This document shows, piece after piece, positions 37,556 through 46,858 of a DNA stretch of 64,000 bases; the first letter of the stretch is position 1, and every line of letters starts with the position of its first letter. The translations under genes were made by a program, and so were the position numbers. The stretch is taken from assembly GCF_039871975.1 (NCBI RefSeq), contig NZ_JBDPLL010000001.1; one strand, given 5' to 3'. A model generated the notes under the pieces. That model saw only the letters and a list, made by a program, of their open reading frames with translations, had not been told where the DNA came from and did no database searches. The stretch comes from Trichormus_B sp936914905 (GTDB lineage: Bacteria; Cyanobacteriota; Cyanobacteriia; Cyanobacteriales; Nostocaceae).

Positions 37556-39901
37556 ATGAGAAGAGAAGAAATTAGAGTGCGTGGTACTGTGCAAGGTGTG
37601 GGTTTTCGTCCTACCGTGTATCGTCTAGCGAAAAATTGCGGGTTGAAGGGAGATGTTTGTAATGATGGTGAAGGCGTTTTAATTCGTGTTTATGGTAGTG
37701 AGGAAGCAATAACAAAATTTGTAGATGAGTTATATGAAGAATGTCCACCTTTGGCGAAAATTAATGAGTTGGTGAGAAGTCGATATTTGGGGGAGTTTGA
37801 TTTTGATGATTTTGTGATTTCTCACAGTATTAATAATACTATAAAAACAGAAATTCCTGCTGATGCGGCAACTTGTTTCCAATGTCAACAGGAGATCTTT
37901 GATCCTTTTAGTCGTTATTTTCGTTATCCCTTTACTAATTGTACTCATTGTGGTCCCCGGTTGAGTATTATTCGCGCTATTCCTTACGATAGAAATAATA
38001 CCAGCATGGTGAAGTTTCCAATGTGTGGAGAGTGTGAAAAGGAGTATAAAGATGTGGAAAATCGGCGTTTTCATGCCCAACCTGTTGCGTGTCACGTTTG
38101 CGGATCTCGTGCATGGTTAGAAAGGGCTGATGGTAAACCTGTCATTGCTGATATGTTTTCAATGTTGGATGATGTGGATGCTGTTTGCACTTTATTACAA
38201 AAGGGTCAAATAGTTGCTATTAAAGGTTTGGGTGGTATTCATTTAGCTTGTGATGCAACTCAAGAAACAGCAGTGCAGAAATTACGAGAACGGAAACGCC
38301 GTTATCATAAACCTTTTCCTTTAATGGCGAGAGATATCAATATAATCAATGAATATTGTTATATTAATGATTTAGAAAAAGAATTATTAACCAGTCCTGC
38401 TGCGCCCATTATTTTATTAAAAATAAAATCCGAAAAGCAGGTTGCTTTATCAGTCGCACCAGGACAATACACCCTTGGTTTCATGCTTGCTTACACGCCT
38501 TTACATCATTTAATTCTCAGACGAATGAACCGCCCCATAGTCTTAACTAGCGGTAATATTTCTGATGAACCCCAGTGTATAGCTAATGAAGATGCTAAAG
38601 ATAAATTAGGAAAGATAGCAGATTATTTTCTTTTACATAACCGTGATATTGTTAACCGAGTTGATGATTCTGTCGTCAGAGTGATGAATGATAAAATACG
38701 AATCTTAAGACGGGCTAGGGGATATGCGCCTGCACCGATGATTTTACCATCAGGATTTGAAACAATACCGCCAATTTTAGCAATGGGTAGCGAGTTAAAA
38801 AATACCTTTTGTTTATTACGTGAAGGTGAGGCTATTCTATCTCAACATTTGGGAGATTTGGAAAATGCAGCTACCTTTAATGCTTATCAAGATACTCTAA
38901 ATTTATATTTAAACTTGTTTGTCCATAGACCGGAAATAATTGCTATTGATAAACATCCGGAATATCTATCATCTAAACTGGGAAAGGAACTAGCTACAGT
39001 TAATAAAATTAAATTAAATGAAATTCAACATCATCACGCCCATATAGCCGCTTGCATGGCAGAAAATCAAATTTCTTTAAATACACCACCAGTTTTAGGA
39101 ATAGCGTTTGATGGCTTAGGATATAGCGCAGATGGCACATTATGGGGCGGAGAATTTTTACTAGCTGATTATTATCAATTTGCACAAGTGGCCACATTTA
39201 AATCTATGCCCATGATAGGAGGAGAACAAGCAATTTATCAACCTTGGAGAAATACTTACACCCAATTAATAAACGCCTTAACATGGGAAGAAATAAAACA
39301 AAAATATGCTGAATTAGAAATAATCAAATTTCTAGAAGATAAAAATCCCAAATTACTCAACTATATCATAGATAAAGGTATTAACTCACCCTTAACATCA
39401 TCAGTAGGGAGATTATTTGATGCAGTAGCAGCTGCAATAGGTATTTGTCGGGAAGAATGCAGTTATGAAGGACAAGCAGCAATAGAAATGGAAGCCATAG
39501 CAGATCTAAATATTTTGAACAATGATGAAGAAACTCTAAATTATCCCTTTAAATTTAAAAATTTCGATAAGATTTATTGTATAGACCCTGGACCTATGTG
39601 GTTGGGGATACTAAACGACATACAGCAGAAAATTTCACCATCAGAAGTAGCTGCTAAATTTCACATAAGTTTGGCTAGTGTAATTACCACAATAGTTAAA
39701 CAATTGTCCCAAACATACAAATTTAATCAAGTTGCATTAACAGGAGGAGTATTTCAAAACAGTATTCTTTTAGAACAAGTAACCAAACGCTTACAAAAAA
39801 CAGGAATAAACGTCCTCACTCATAGCATAGTACCTACAAACGACGGCGGTTTATCATTAGGACAAGCTGTTATAGCTGCTGCTAATTACTTAAAAAAATA
39901 A
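37556..39901 (+). CDS. hypF: carbamoyltransferase HypF
   Basis: 781 residues, full length. It makes the cyanide ligands of the Ni-Fe site: carbamoyl phosphate is hydrolysed, adenylated and passed to the C-terminal Cys of HypE. Domains in order: acylphosphatase-like (RGTVQGVGFRPTVYRLA, 8-24); two zinc fingers (CFQCQQEIFD with CTHCGPR, then CGECEKEY with CHVCGS, about 105-185); YrdC-like (GLGGIHLACDA, RERKRRYHKPFPLMARD, LTSGNISDEP, 200-390); and a Kae1/carbamoyltransferase domain (MGSELKNTFCLL, IQHHHAHIAACMAE, IAFDGLGYSADGTLWGGEFL, ALTGGVFQNSILLEQ). All motifs are intact. First of hypFCDEAB. Confidence 0.97.
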   Translation: MRREEIRVRGTVQGVGFRPTVYRLAKNCGLKGDVCNDGEGVLIRVYGSEEAITKFVDELYEECPPLAKINELVRSRYLGEFDFDDFVISHSINNTIKTEIPADAATCFQCQQEIFDPFSRYFRYPFTNCTHCGPRLSIIRAIPYDRNNTSMVKFPMCGECEKEYKDVENRRFHAQPVACHVCGSRAWLERADGKPVIADMFSMLDDVDAVCTLLQKGQIVAIKGLGGIHLACDATQETAVQKLRERKRRYHKPFPLMARDINIINEYCYINDLEKELLTSPAAPIILLKIKSEKQVALSVAPGQYTLGFMLAYTPLHHLILRRMNRPIVLTSGNISDEPQCIANEDAKDKLGKIADYFLLHNRDIVNRVDDSVVRVMNDKIRILRRARGYAPAPMILPSGFETIPPILAMGSELKNTFCLLREGEAILSQHLGDLENAATFNAYQDTLNLYLNLFVHRPEIIAIDKHPEYLSSKLGKELATVNKIKLNEIQHHHAHIAACMAENQISLNTPPVLGIAFDGLGYSADGTLWGGEFLLADYYQFAQVATFKSMPMIGGEQAIYQPWRNTYTQLINALTWEEIKQKYAELEIIKFLEDKNPKLLNYIIDKGINSPLTSSVGRLFDAVAAAIGICREECSYEGQAAIEMEAIADLNILNNDEETLNYPFKFKNFDKIYCIDPGPMWLGILNDIQQKISPSEVAAKFHISLASVITTIVKQLSQTYKFNQVALTGGVFQNSILLEQVTKRLQKTGINVLTHSIVPTNDGGLSLGQAVIAAANYLKK

Positions 39902-39965
39902 CATAAAAACCTCTGTGTTTACTGCGCCTCTGTGGTTAGTAAATCTTAAAGAAGGAAAATAAAAG

Positions 39966-40211
39966 ATGTGCTTAGGAATACCCGGACAAATTGTAGAAAT
40001 AACCAACATAGTACATAAACTAGCAATAGTTAACATCGGAGGAGTAAAACGACAGGTAAACATAGCTTGCATAGTTGACGAACAACACCCACCCGAAAAA
40101 TGTATAGGAGACTGGGTAGTGGTTCACGTCGGTTTTGCAATGAATCGTATAAACGAACAAGAAGCAGCAGAAACACTACAACTTCTCCAAGAAATAGCAG
40201 CCTTGCATTAA
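39966..40211 (+). CDS. hypC: hydrogenase maturation chaperone HypC
   Basis: 81 residues, standard size for HypC/HybG/HupF. The N-terminal MCLGIPGQIVEI places the essential Cys2 at the start, which becomes the new N-terminus after Met removal and carries the Fe(CN)2CO unit with HypD. The OB-fold continues VNIGGVKRQVNIACI and GDWVVVHVGFAMNRINEQEA. It lies 64 bases after hypF and 128 before hypD. Intact. Confidence 0.96.
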   Translation: MCLGIPGQIVEITNIVHKLAIVNIGGVKRQVNIACIVDEQHPPEKCIGDWVVVHVGFAMNRINEQEAAETLQLLQEIAALH

Positions 40212-40339
40212 AGTATAAGGCTAATAGCTAAAGTTCGTTAAAACGAACTAGAAAAACTATCTATTTAGGTTGTAGTTAATAAATTTATCTTTTGTGCAGT
40301 AATTAATCTAAAATCCCAAATCTAAAATCCCAAATTTAT

Positions 40340-41488
40340 ATGAAATACGTAGATGAATTTCGCAACCCCGAAAAAGCTGAAGCCTTACAAAAAGCAATAA
40401 CCAAACTCAGCCGACAAATAGACAAACACCTAAAAATTATGGAAGTATGCGGAGGTCATACTCATTCCATATTCAAATACGGAATCGAAGAAATATTAAC
40501 CGATAATATTGAATTAATTCATGGCCCTGGTTGTCCAGTGTGCGTTATGCCTAAAGGTAGGATCGATGATGCGATCGCACTTTGTCAAAACCCCAACATC
40601 ATTTTCACCACATTTGGCGACGCAATGCGCGTACCCGGTTCACAAACCAGCCTCTTGCAAGCTAAAGCCCAAGGTGCCGATATTCGCATGGTGTACTCAC
40701 CCTTGGATAGCCTCAAAATAGCCAAAGAAAACCCCAACAAAGAAATAGTCTTCTTCGGTTTAGGCTTTGAAACCACTGCCCCCAGTACCGCATTTACCAT
40801 CCTCCGAGCAGCAGCAGAAAACATAACTAATTTTAGTATGTTCTGTAATCATGTATTAGTTATTCCTGCCCTGCAAGCATTATTAGATAACCCAGATTTA
40901 GAAGTTGATGGTTTTGTTGGTCCCGGTCATGTAAGTATGGTCATAGGAACAAAATCCTATCAATTTATTTCCCAATCATATCATAAACCAATAGTTATTT
41001 CTGGCTTTGAACCATTAGATATTTTCCAATCAATTTGGATGTTATTAAAACAAATAGTAGAAAAACGTTGTCAAGTTGAAAATCAATATAACCGTTTAGT
41101 CGAACCAGCCGGAAATAAAAACGCCATTGCAGCCATGAATCAAGTTTTTGTAGTGCGTGAATTTGAATGGCGTGGTTTAGGAGAAATACCTAATTCCGGT
41201 TTTAAAATTCGAGAACAATACGCGCAATTTGATGCCGAAGTTAAATTTATCATTCCTAATCAAAAAATTACCGACCCCAAGGCCTGTCAATGTGGAGAAA
41301 TTCTGAAAGGAGTTTTAAAACCTTGGCAATGTAAAGTATTTGGAACAGCTTGCACACCAGAAAACCCCATAGGTGTTTGCATGGTTTCCTCCGAAGGTGC
41401 TTGTGCAGCATATTATAAATATGGGCGACTTTCAACTATGGCGAAAAGAGATAAATTAGGTGTATATCCAGAACCTCTATCAGTTTAA
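40340..41488 (+). CDS. hypD: hydrogenase maturation factor HypD
   Basis: 382 residues. It is the FeS scaffold on which the Fe(CN)2CO group is assembled with HypC. Conserved motifs: MEVCGGHTHSIFKYG (about 34), HGPGCPVCVMP (about 65), GFETTAPSTAF, and FVGPGHVSMVIG. The C-terminal [4Fe-4S] site cysteines lie in CQCGEILKG, CKVFGTACTPENPIGVCMVS and SEGACAAYYKYG. All are present and the length is typical. Followed by a tautomerase pseudogene and a large hairpin before hypE, which may influence downstream expression. Confidence 0.97.
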   Translation: MKYVDEFRNPEKAEALQKAITKLSRQIDKHLKIMEVCGGHTHSIFKYGIEEILTDNIELIHGPGCPVCVMPKGRIDDAIALCQNPNIIFTTFGDAMRVPGSQTSLLQAKAQGADIRMVYSPLDSLKIAKENPNKEIVFFGLGFETTAPSTAFTILRAAAENITNFSMFCNHVLVIPALQALLDNPDLEVDGFVGPGHVSMVIGTKSYQFISQSYHKPIVISGFEPLDIFQSIWMLLKQIVEKRCQVENQYNRLVEPAGNKNAIAAMNQVFVVREFEWRGLGEIPNSGFKIREQYAQFDAEVKFIIPNQKITDPKACQCGEILKGVLKPWQCKVFGTACTPENPIGVCMVSSEGACAAYYKYGRLSTMAKRDKLGVYPEPLSV

Positions 41489-41512
41489 AATTGACAATTT
41501 GAGGAAAATTAT

Positions 41513-41740
41513 ATGCTATTTGTTACCGTCCAAATTCGTAAAGGTCACTCCGTTGAAAAAAAGCGGAAACTAGTCCAAGCTCTAACTTATGCTTGAGTTT
41601 CCTCTCTAGGTACTAAACCTGAGTGGATAAACCATTCATCTTGATGGATTCGAACCATAAAATTGGGCAGTCGGTGGTGTTTTACATTCCGATAAACAAG
41701 TTGGTAGACACTAAGAAACAGGCAGATATTTTAATTGATG
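41513..41740 (+). pseudogene. 4-oxalocrotonate tautomerase-like pseudogene
   Basis: Reads MLFVTVQIRKGHSVEKKRKL and VQALTYA, stop, VSSLGTKPEWINHSS, stop, then in another frame NWAVGGVLHSDKQVGRH. Intact relatives keep the catalytic Pro right after Met (MPFVTVQ); here it is Leu. There are two stops and a frameshift. It lies 22 bases after hypD, so it was once part of the hyp transcript and has decayed without removing its neighbours. Confidence 0.75.
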
Positions 41741-41774
41741 CGTTAGCCTGTCGCTAACGCATCAATTAAAATAT
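41726..41774. repeat. 49-bp perfect hairpin between hypD and hypE
   Basis: Arms of 22 bases (left arm starts ATATTTTAATTGATGCG) and a 5-base loop CTGTC, with perfect complementarity. It contains GCGTTAGC/GCTAACGC at its tip, a unit also found in palindromic repeats of Nostoc. It overlaps the tautomerase remnant. Likely a mobile palindrome or a processing/attenuation structure. Confidence 0.85.
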
Positions 41775-41847
41775 TTCGCGCAAAGTCGCCAATAAAAAAA
41801 ATAAAAACACAATTATTTTTTCAAATGGAATTACTAAGAGATCTAAG

Positions 41848-42951
41848 ATGGCAATTTACAACAATCAAGAATCTCAAAATCCTCTCTTTCAAAAAATTGA
41901 ACAAGTCCGTCGTCGTCAGGGAAAAATTAGGGATACACATATTAACCTAGCCCATGGTAGCGGTGGAAAAGCCATGCGAGATTTAATTGATGATGTATTT
42001 GTAAACAATTTTGATAATCCCATTCTTTCCCAATTAGAAGACCAAGCCAGTTTTGACTTAGCCAGTCTTTCCCTACATGGAGATAGATTAGCATTTACCA
42101 CAGATTCCTATGTTGTGGACCCATTATTTTTTCCAGGTTCAGGCATAGGAGAATTAGCAATTAATGGCACAATTAACGACTTAGCAGTTAGTGGTGCAAA
42201 ACCTTTATATCTTACCTGTAGCGTCATCTTAGAAGAAGGTTTACCAGTAGAAACATTGCGCCGTGTAGTTTCCAGTATGCAAAAAGCGGCACAAAAAGCC
42301 GGAATACAAATAGTTACAGGAGACACAAAAGTAGTTCATCGTGGTTGTGCTGATAAACTCTTTATCAACACTGCGGGAATTGGTATCATTCCTGCCAATA
42401 TTGATATTTCTCCCCGCAACATTCAACCCGGAGACGTAGTAATTATTAACGGAGAAATAGGAAATCATGGAACAGCTATATTAATTGCTAGAGGAGAACT
42501 AGAACTAGAAACAAATATAGAAAGTGACTGTCAATCATTATATGAATTAGTAGCAGAAATTATCAAAATCTGCCCGCAAATTCATGCCATGAGAGACGCA
42601 ACCAGAGGAGGTTTAGCCACAGTATTAAATGAATTTGCCCTCACAGCAAACGTAGGAATACGCATCAATGAAAATGCCATTCCTGTGAAAGAACAAGTAA
42701 ATGGAGTGTGTGAAATACTCGGTTTAGATCCTTTATATTTAGCCAACGAAGGAAAACTAGTCATAGTTGCACCCAAAGAAAAAGCTGAGTTAATTTTATC
42801 AACCATGAAGAACCACCCAACAGGAAAACAAGCATCTATCATTGGTGAAATTATTCCCAAACCATCAGGAATAGTCTTCTTAAAAACCACCTTTGGTGCA
42901 GAAAGAATAGTTGATATGCTAGTAGGAGACCAACTCCCACGAATTTGTTAA
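41848..42951 (+). CDS. hypE: hydrogenase maturation protein HypE
   Basis: 367 residues. It accepts the carbamoyl group from HypF on its C-terminal Cys and dehydrates it with ATP to thiocyanate, the source of the CN ligands. The essential C-terminal PRIC is present at the very end (GDQLPRIC). The PurM/ThiL-like ATP-binding fold shows LAHGSGGKAMRDLIDDVF, FTTDSYVVDPLFFPGSGIGE, NDLAVSGAKPLYLTCSVILE and GDTKVVHRGCADKLFINTAG. Full length. It is the fourth hyp gene, with 53 bases to hypA. Confidence 0.97.
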   Translation: MAIYNNQESQNPLFQKIEQVRRRQGKIRDTHINLAHGSGGKAMRDLIDDVFVNNFDNPILSQLEDQASFDLASLSLHGDRLAFTTDSYVVDPLFFPGSGIGELAINGTINDLAVSGAKPLYLTCSVILEEGLPVETLRRVVSSMQKAAQKAGIQIVTGDTKVVHRGCADKLFINTAGIGIIPANIDISPRNIQPGDVVIINGEIGNHGTAILIARGELELETNIESDCQSLYELVAEIIKICPQIHAMRDATRGGLATVLNEFALTANVGIRINENAIPVKEQVNGVCEILGLDPLYLANEGKLVIVAPKEKAELILSTMKNHPTGKQASIIGEIIPKPSGIVFLKTTFGAERIVDMLVGDQLPRIC

Positions 42952-43004
42952 GTTATTTCTTTTTCTTTTCCTTACGCTTTTGCGTGGGATTAAAAATTAA
43001 CCCT

Positions 43005-43346
43005 ATGCATGAACTAGGAATTACACAAAATATCATTGCCATAGTTAGCGAAAATGCCCAAGGGAAAAAAGTCCAAAGAGTATTATTAGAAATTGGCAAA
43101 CTCTCTGCTATTATGCCCGAGGCTATTGAATTTTGTTTTGATGTTTGCGCCCAAGGTACAATAGTAGAAGGTGCAATATTAGAAATATTAGAAATACCCG
43201 GAATGGCCAGATGTAGTCAATGTAGTGCCACATTTTATGTAGATAAACCCTTTGGAATTTGTGAATGTGGTAGTCTACAGATAGAGATACTAACTGGCGA
43301 AGAATTAAAAATAAAAGAAATGGAAGTGGAGGAATTATGTGTGTAA
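43005..43346 (+). CDS. hypA: nickel-insertion protein HypA
   Basis: 113 residues starting at the ATG of MHELGITQNII, where His2 is the expected nickel ligand; an upstream TTG frame is not needed. The zinc site comprises CSQCSATFYVD and ICECGSLQIEI. The second pair is C-x-C here. HypA hands nickel to the large subunit together with HypB. Its 3' end overlaps the start of hypB by 10 bases, so translation is coupled. Confidence 0.95.
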   Translation: MHELGITQNIIAIVSENAQGKKVQRVLLEIGKLSAIMPEAIEFCFDVCAQGTIVEGAILEILEIPGMARCSQCSATFYVDKPFGICECGSLQIEILTGEELKIKEMEVEELCV

Positions 43347-44172
43347 CCTGCGGATGTTCTGATGATAGCGAAGTAAAAGTTACTAACTTAGAACATGAAT
43401 ACCATCACACTCATACTTTAGCAGATGGGACTGTAATTATACATAGCCATCACCTTGAAGAACAAGTAAATATGCACGCCAATGTTCATAATACAACAAT
43501 ATCGTTAGAACAAGAAATTTTAGGTAGAAATAATTTATTGGCCGCCCAAAATCGTGGTTGGTTTAAAGGTAGAAATATTCTGGCATTAAATTTAATGAGT
43601 TCTCCAGGTGCGGGAAAAACTACTTTATTAACTCGCACAATTAATGATTTAAAAAAAAAATATCCATCAGTGTAATTGAAGGTGATCAAGAAACTACCAA
43701 TGATGCAAAAAAGATTAAAGAAACAGGCTGTAAAGTGGTACAAATTAACACGGGTACAGGCTGTCATTTAGACGCATCAATGATAGAAAGGGGTTTACAA
43801 GAACTAAACCCGCCCTTGGATTCTGTACTGATGATTGAAAATGTGGGTAATTTAGTTTGTCCTGCTTTATTTGATTTAGGAGAACAGGCTAAAGTGGTAA
43901 TTCTTTCTGTAACAGAAGGGGAAGATAAACCAATTAAATACCCTCATATCTTTCGGAATAGCGAAATTATGATTCTCACAAAAATTGACTTATTCCCTTA
44001 TTTACAATTTGATGTACAACTCTGTATAGAATACGCAAAAACAGTCAACCCAAAAATACAGATTTTCCAAGTTTCATCTACTACAGGAGAAGGTTTGGAA
44101 GATTGGTATAAGTTCTTGTTCCATGCGGTTTCACAATCAATACGCACTATTCACGCAACTACTGAAAAATAG
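43337..44172 (+). pseudogene. hypB: nickel-incorporation GTPase HypB, frameshift at an A10 tract
   Basis: The first frame (43337-43675) holds MCVTCGCSD, a His-rich metal segment (HEYHHTHTLADG, HSHHLEEQ) and the P-loop SSPGAGKTTLL. It stops shortly after ten consecutive A (43651-43660). The correct continuation ISVIEGDQETTNDAKKI, TGCHLDASM, LMIENVGNLVCPALFDLGE and ILTKIDLFPYL lies in the next frame to 44172. One extra A (or two fewer) restores a 279-residue HypB. The rest of the gene shows no decay. It is either a recent mutation, a sequencing error, or a case rescued by polymerase or ribosome slippage on the A run. HypB hydrolyses GTP to load nickel into HupL with HypA. Confidence 0.85.
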
Positions 44173-44456
44173 ATTATCCGAGTTGCTTGTTAGTTAGCAA
44201 TAGGAATCAGGATAAAGCATCATATCAAGTCCGGCTAATTAGCAATAATAACTATTTTTCTTTTATCTATTCCCTATTCCTTGTCCTCACAGATATGATG
44301 ACTATTGAAACGGACTCCATATAAATTCGATGTTTGTGCAATTAATTTATCTGTCTTCATCCGTCTTCATCTGTCTTCATCTGCGTTTATCTGCGGTCAA
44401 TTATTCTTGATATCTGATTCTATTTGACATAAAATATAAAAAACAGGGACAATTTT

Positions 44457-45689
44457 ATGTCTACAAATCACAGTCTTCCTTTAGAACACGAGATTTTAGA
44501 TGTACAAAATACAGATTGTTGTATTGTTGGTGGTGGTCCTGCGGGGGCTGTACTGTCTCTACTTTTAGCACGTCAAGGAATTTCGGTGTATCTGCTAGAA
44601 ACACACAAAGATTTTGACCGGAATTTTCGTGGTGATACTATTCATCCGGCGACAATGCAAATTATGGAAGAGTTGGGTTTAAGTAATAGCCTTTTGCAAT
44701 TACCCCACACCAAAATGCACCGCATTCAAATAAAAACTTCCCAAGAAACCCTCACTTTTGCAGATTTTAGTCGCCTGAAAACCGCCTACCCTTATATTAT
44801 GATGCTTTCCCAGACGCGGTTTTTAGAATTTATCACCCAAGAAGCAAAAAAATACCCTAATTTCCATTTAATTTTGGGTGCAAATGTGCAGGAATTAATT
44901 ACAGAAAATGGTATAATTCAAGGTGTGCGTTATCGTGGACAAGGCGGTTGGCATGAAGTACGCGCTACATTAACAATAGGTGCAGATGGTCGTCACTCAA
45001 AACTAAGACAATTGGGTGATTTTGAATCTGTAGAAACTTCGTCACCGATGGATGTGCTTTGGTTTCGTCTCCCGCGTCAGCCAGAAGAATTTGCAGGGGG
45101 TATGGGGCGCTTTGGTTCTGGTAACATCTTGGCTATACTAGATCGTGGTAATGAGTGGCAAATTGGCTATGTTATCCCCAAAGGTGGTTATCAACAACTG
45201 CGTGCTACTGGTTTAGCAGAATTAAAAAAATCAATTATTGATACAGTACCAGAATTAAGTGATCGCATCGAACTTTTACAAGATTGGTCAAAAATAGCTT
45301 TTCTTTCTGTCGAATCAAGTCGGGTTAAGCGTTGGTATAGTCCCGGACTGTTACTCATAGGTGATGCAGCCCATGTCATGTCACCCGTGGGTGGTGTTGG
45401 TATAAATTACGCGATTCAAGATGCTGTAGTCACCGCAAATATATTGAGTCAACCACTTAAACAACATCGTGTAGAAATCAGCGATTTAGCAAAAGTACAG
45501 CAGCACAGAGAGCTACCTACACGAATCATTCAAGTATTTCAGGCTTTGATCCAAAAGCGGATATTTGCCCCCACTCTTACTGAAAATCAAACTTTTCAAC
45601 CGCCTCTATTGCTACGTTTACCTATCTTACGTGATCTCCCCGCCCGATTAATTGCTTTGGGTATTTTTCCTGTTCATGTCCAGATTTAA
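44457..45689 (+). CDS. FAD-dependent monooxygenase (UbiH/PHBH-like)
   Basis: 410 residues. The N-terminal Rossmann FAD site CCIVGGGPAGAVLSLLLARQ is followed by YLLETH, a conserved NFRGDTIHP segment and a central substrate domain. The second FAD motif is GLLLIGDAAHVMSPVGGVGI (about 300), of the GD(A)AH...P..G.G type that defines the class A flavoprotein hydroxylases. The C-terminal part has no membrane helix but has basic and hydrophobic stretches (LPILRDLPARLIALGIFP) that may touch the membrane. The substrate is unknown; candidates include quinone precursors, carotenoids and aromatic acids. It stands alone 284 bases after hypB, whose intergenic part contains GTCTTCATC-type repeats. Confidence 0.83.
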   Translation: MSTNHSLPLEHEILDVQNTDCCIVGGGPAGAVLSLLLARQGISVYLLETHKDFDRNFRGDTIHPATMQIMEELGLSNSLLQLPHTKMHRIQIKTSQETLTFADFSRLKTAYPYIMMLSQTRFLEFITQEAKKYPNFHLILGANVQELITENGIIQGVRYRGQGGWHEVRATLTIGADGRHSKLRQLGDFESVETSSPMDVLWFRLPRQPEEFAGGMGRFGSGNILAILDRGNEWQIGYVIPKGGYQQLRATGLAELKKSIIDTVPELSDRIELLQDWSKIAFLSVESSRVKRWYSPGLLLIGDAAHVMSPVGGVGINYAIQDAVVTANILSQPLKQHRVEISDLAKVQQHRELPTRIIQVFQALIQKRIFAPTLTENQTFQPPLLLRLPILRDLPARLIALGIFPVHVQI

Positions 45690-46022
45690 TATTCTATATG
45701 GTATAATTGTACTATATAATGAATGCAGAATTAAATGCTCGTTTCGGTCAGGCGCAGTTCCTGAACAACTATGCAAATAGCTGTTCAAAGTTGTCGCTTG
45801 ACTTTTGTTATATGGTGGTTAACCAAAATATCCTATTCCTTTAGGGAACCTAAATCTGTTAACTTAGATTGAGTAATTGCAGTGTGTTGAAGGTAAATCC
45901 AGTAAAAAATAAGTGTGCCAAAATCATGACCCACAGATGGTGCTATATGCCTTTTACAAATGAAAAAAACAGTTTTCCTCCCCTCAACCCCTAAACCCTT
46001 GTTTCTTGAAAGGAATAAATAT

Positions 46023-46571
46023 ATGAACAGTTGTATTTTAATGGTAGAAATTTATGATGCACCTCAACTGCGTCACACACCAGATGGGTTGGAAGTTACA
46101 GAAATGATAGTTCATGTCCCTGGTGCGCGGCCAGATGATCCTTCTCATCCTTTAAAAGTGATAGGTTGGGGTAATTTGGCTAGAGAAATTCATCAAACCT
46201 ATCAAGCAGGCGATCGCGTGATTATCGAAGGACGCTTAGGAATGAACACCTTTGACCGTCCTGAAGGTTTTAAGGAAAAACGTGCAGAATTGACCGTGCA
46301 GAAGATTTACGCTATGGGTAGAGCTATGAGTACAACTTCACCACCAGCCGCTATCGTAGCGCCTCCAGCACAGCGTCCCCCAGAGACATATCAACCAGTC
46401 TATTCAGCACCAACACCATCCACACCAACGCCAGCTACAAATTTCACAGGTACAGCACCCCAGCCAACGACCCCCCAACCCACCTACCAACCAGCACCTG
46501 CAACCTTTGAGCATCAATTTTATCAGCCTGCTACAGAATCGGAACCAGACCCAGATGATATCCCGTTTTAA
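46023..46571 (+). CDS. ssb: single-stranded DNA-binding protein
   Basis: 182 residues from the ATG at 46023, preceded by GAAAGGA; a longer frame from 45960 adds a Pro/Lys-rich leader without family support. The OB-fold reads CILMVEIYDAPQLRHTPDGL, VIGWGNLAREIHQTYQAGDR and VIIEGRLGMNTFDRPEGFKE. A Pro/Thr/Gln-rich linker (120-165) leads to the acidic protein-interaction tip ending DPDDIPF, the SSB hallmark. The N-terminal strand is the diverged version seen in a second cyanobacterial SSB class, so it may be an accessory rather than the main replication SSB. Confidence 0.88.
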   Translation: MNSCILMVEIYDAPQLRHTPDGLEVTEMIVHVPGARPDDPSHPLKVIGWGNLAREIHQTYQAGDRVIIEGRLGMNTFDRPEGFKEKRAELTVQKIYAMGRAMSTTSPPAAIVAPPAQRPPETYQPVYSAPTPSTPTPATNFTGTAPQPTTPQPTYQPAPATFEHQFYQPATESEPDPDDIPF

Positions 46572-46605
46572 TCAGTTAATAGTTTGTTATCAGTTATCAG
46601 TTATT

Positions 46606-46824
46606 AATTAGGGCTTGCTGAAGAAAGTAAAAGCGTTTCCAGATAAAGGTTTACAGGGTTTTCTAACCAAACAAGTGCAAAATTGTTGAGCAAAGTTTTT
46701 TAAAACCGTTGCATTTTCACCAGAAATAACCGCGTAAATTTGAGGACTAATTGGACAACCCTTGATTTTCCAATCCCGATCATACCTAGATTCAATTTTT
46801 AGACTTATTCAGCAAATCCTAATT
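46606..46824 (-). mobile_element. 219-bp element with AGGGCTTGCTGAA ends
   Basis: Left end AATTAGGGCTTGCTGAA; right end TTCAGCAAATCCTAATT; AATT borders both sides as part of the ends or as a target duplication. On the minus strand a 65-codon frame runs across the whole element (ESRYDRDWKIKGCPISPQIY, ENATVLKNFAQQF, SGNAFTFFSKP), with its stop inside the terminal repeat. It is probably a shrunken IS relic or a MITE. The peptide is not recognised. Confidence 0.7.
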
Positions 46825-46858
46825 ATTAGTCTCTTCACTGTTAACTGTTAACTGTCAC

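Noticed and set aside
42241..42890. Minus-strand frames across hypE
   Set aside because: Both are mirror frames of a well-supported conserved gene with no start signals or family match.
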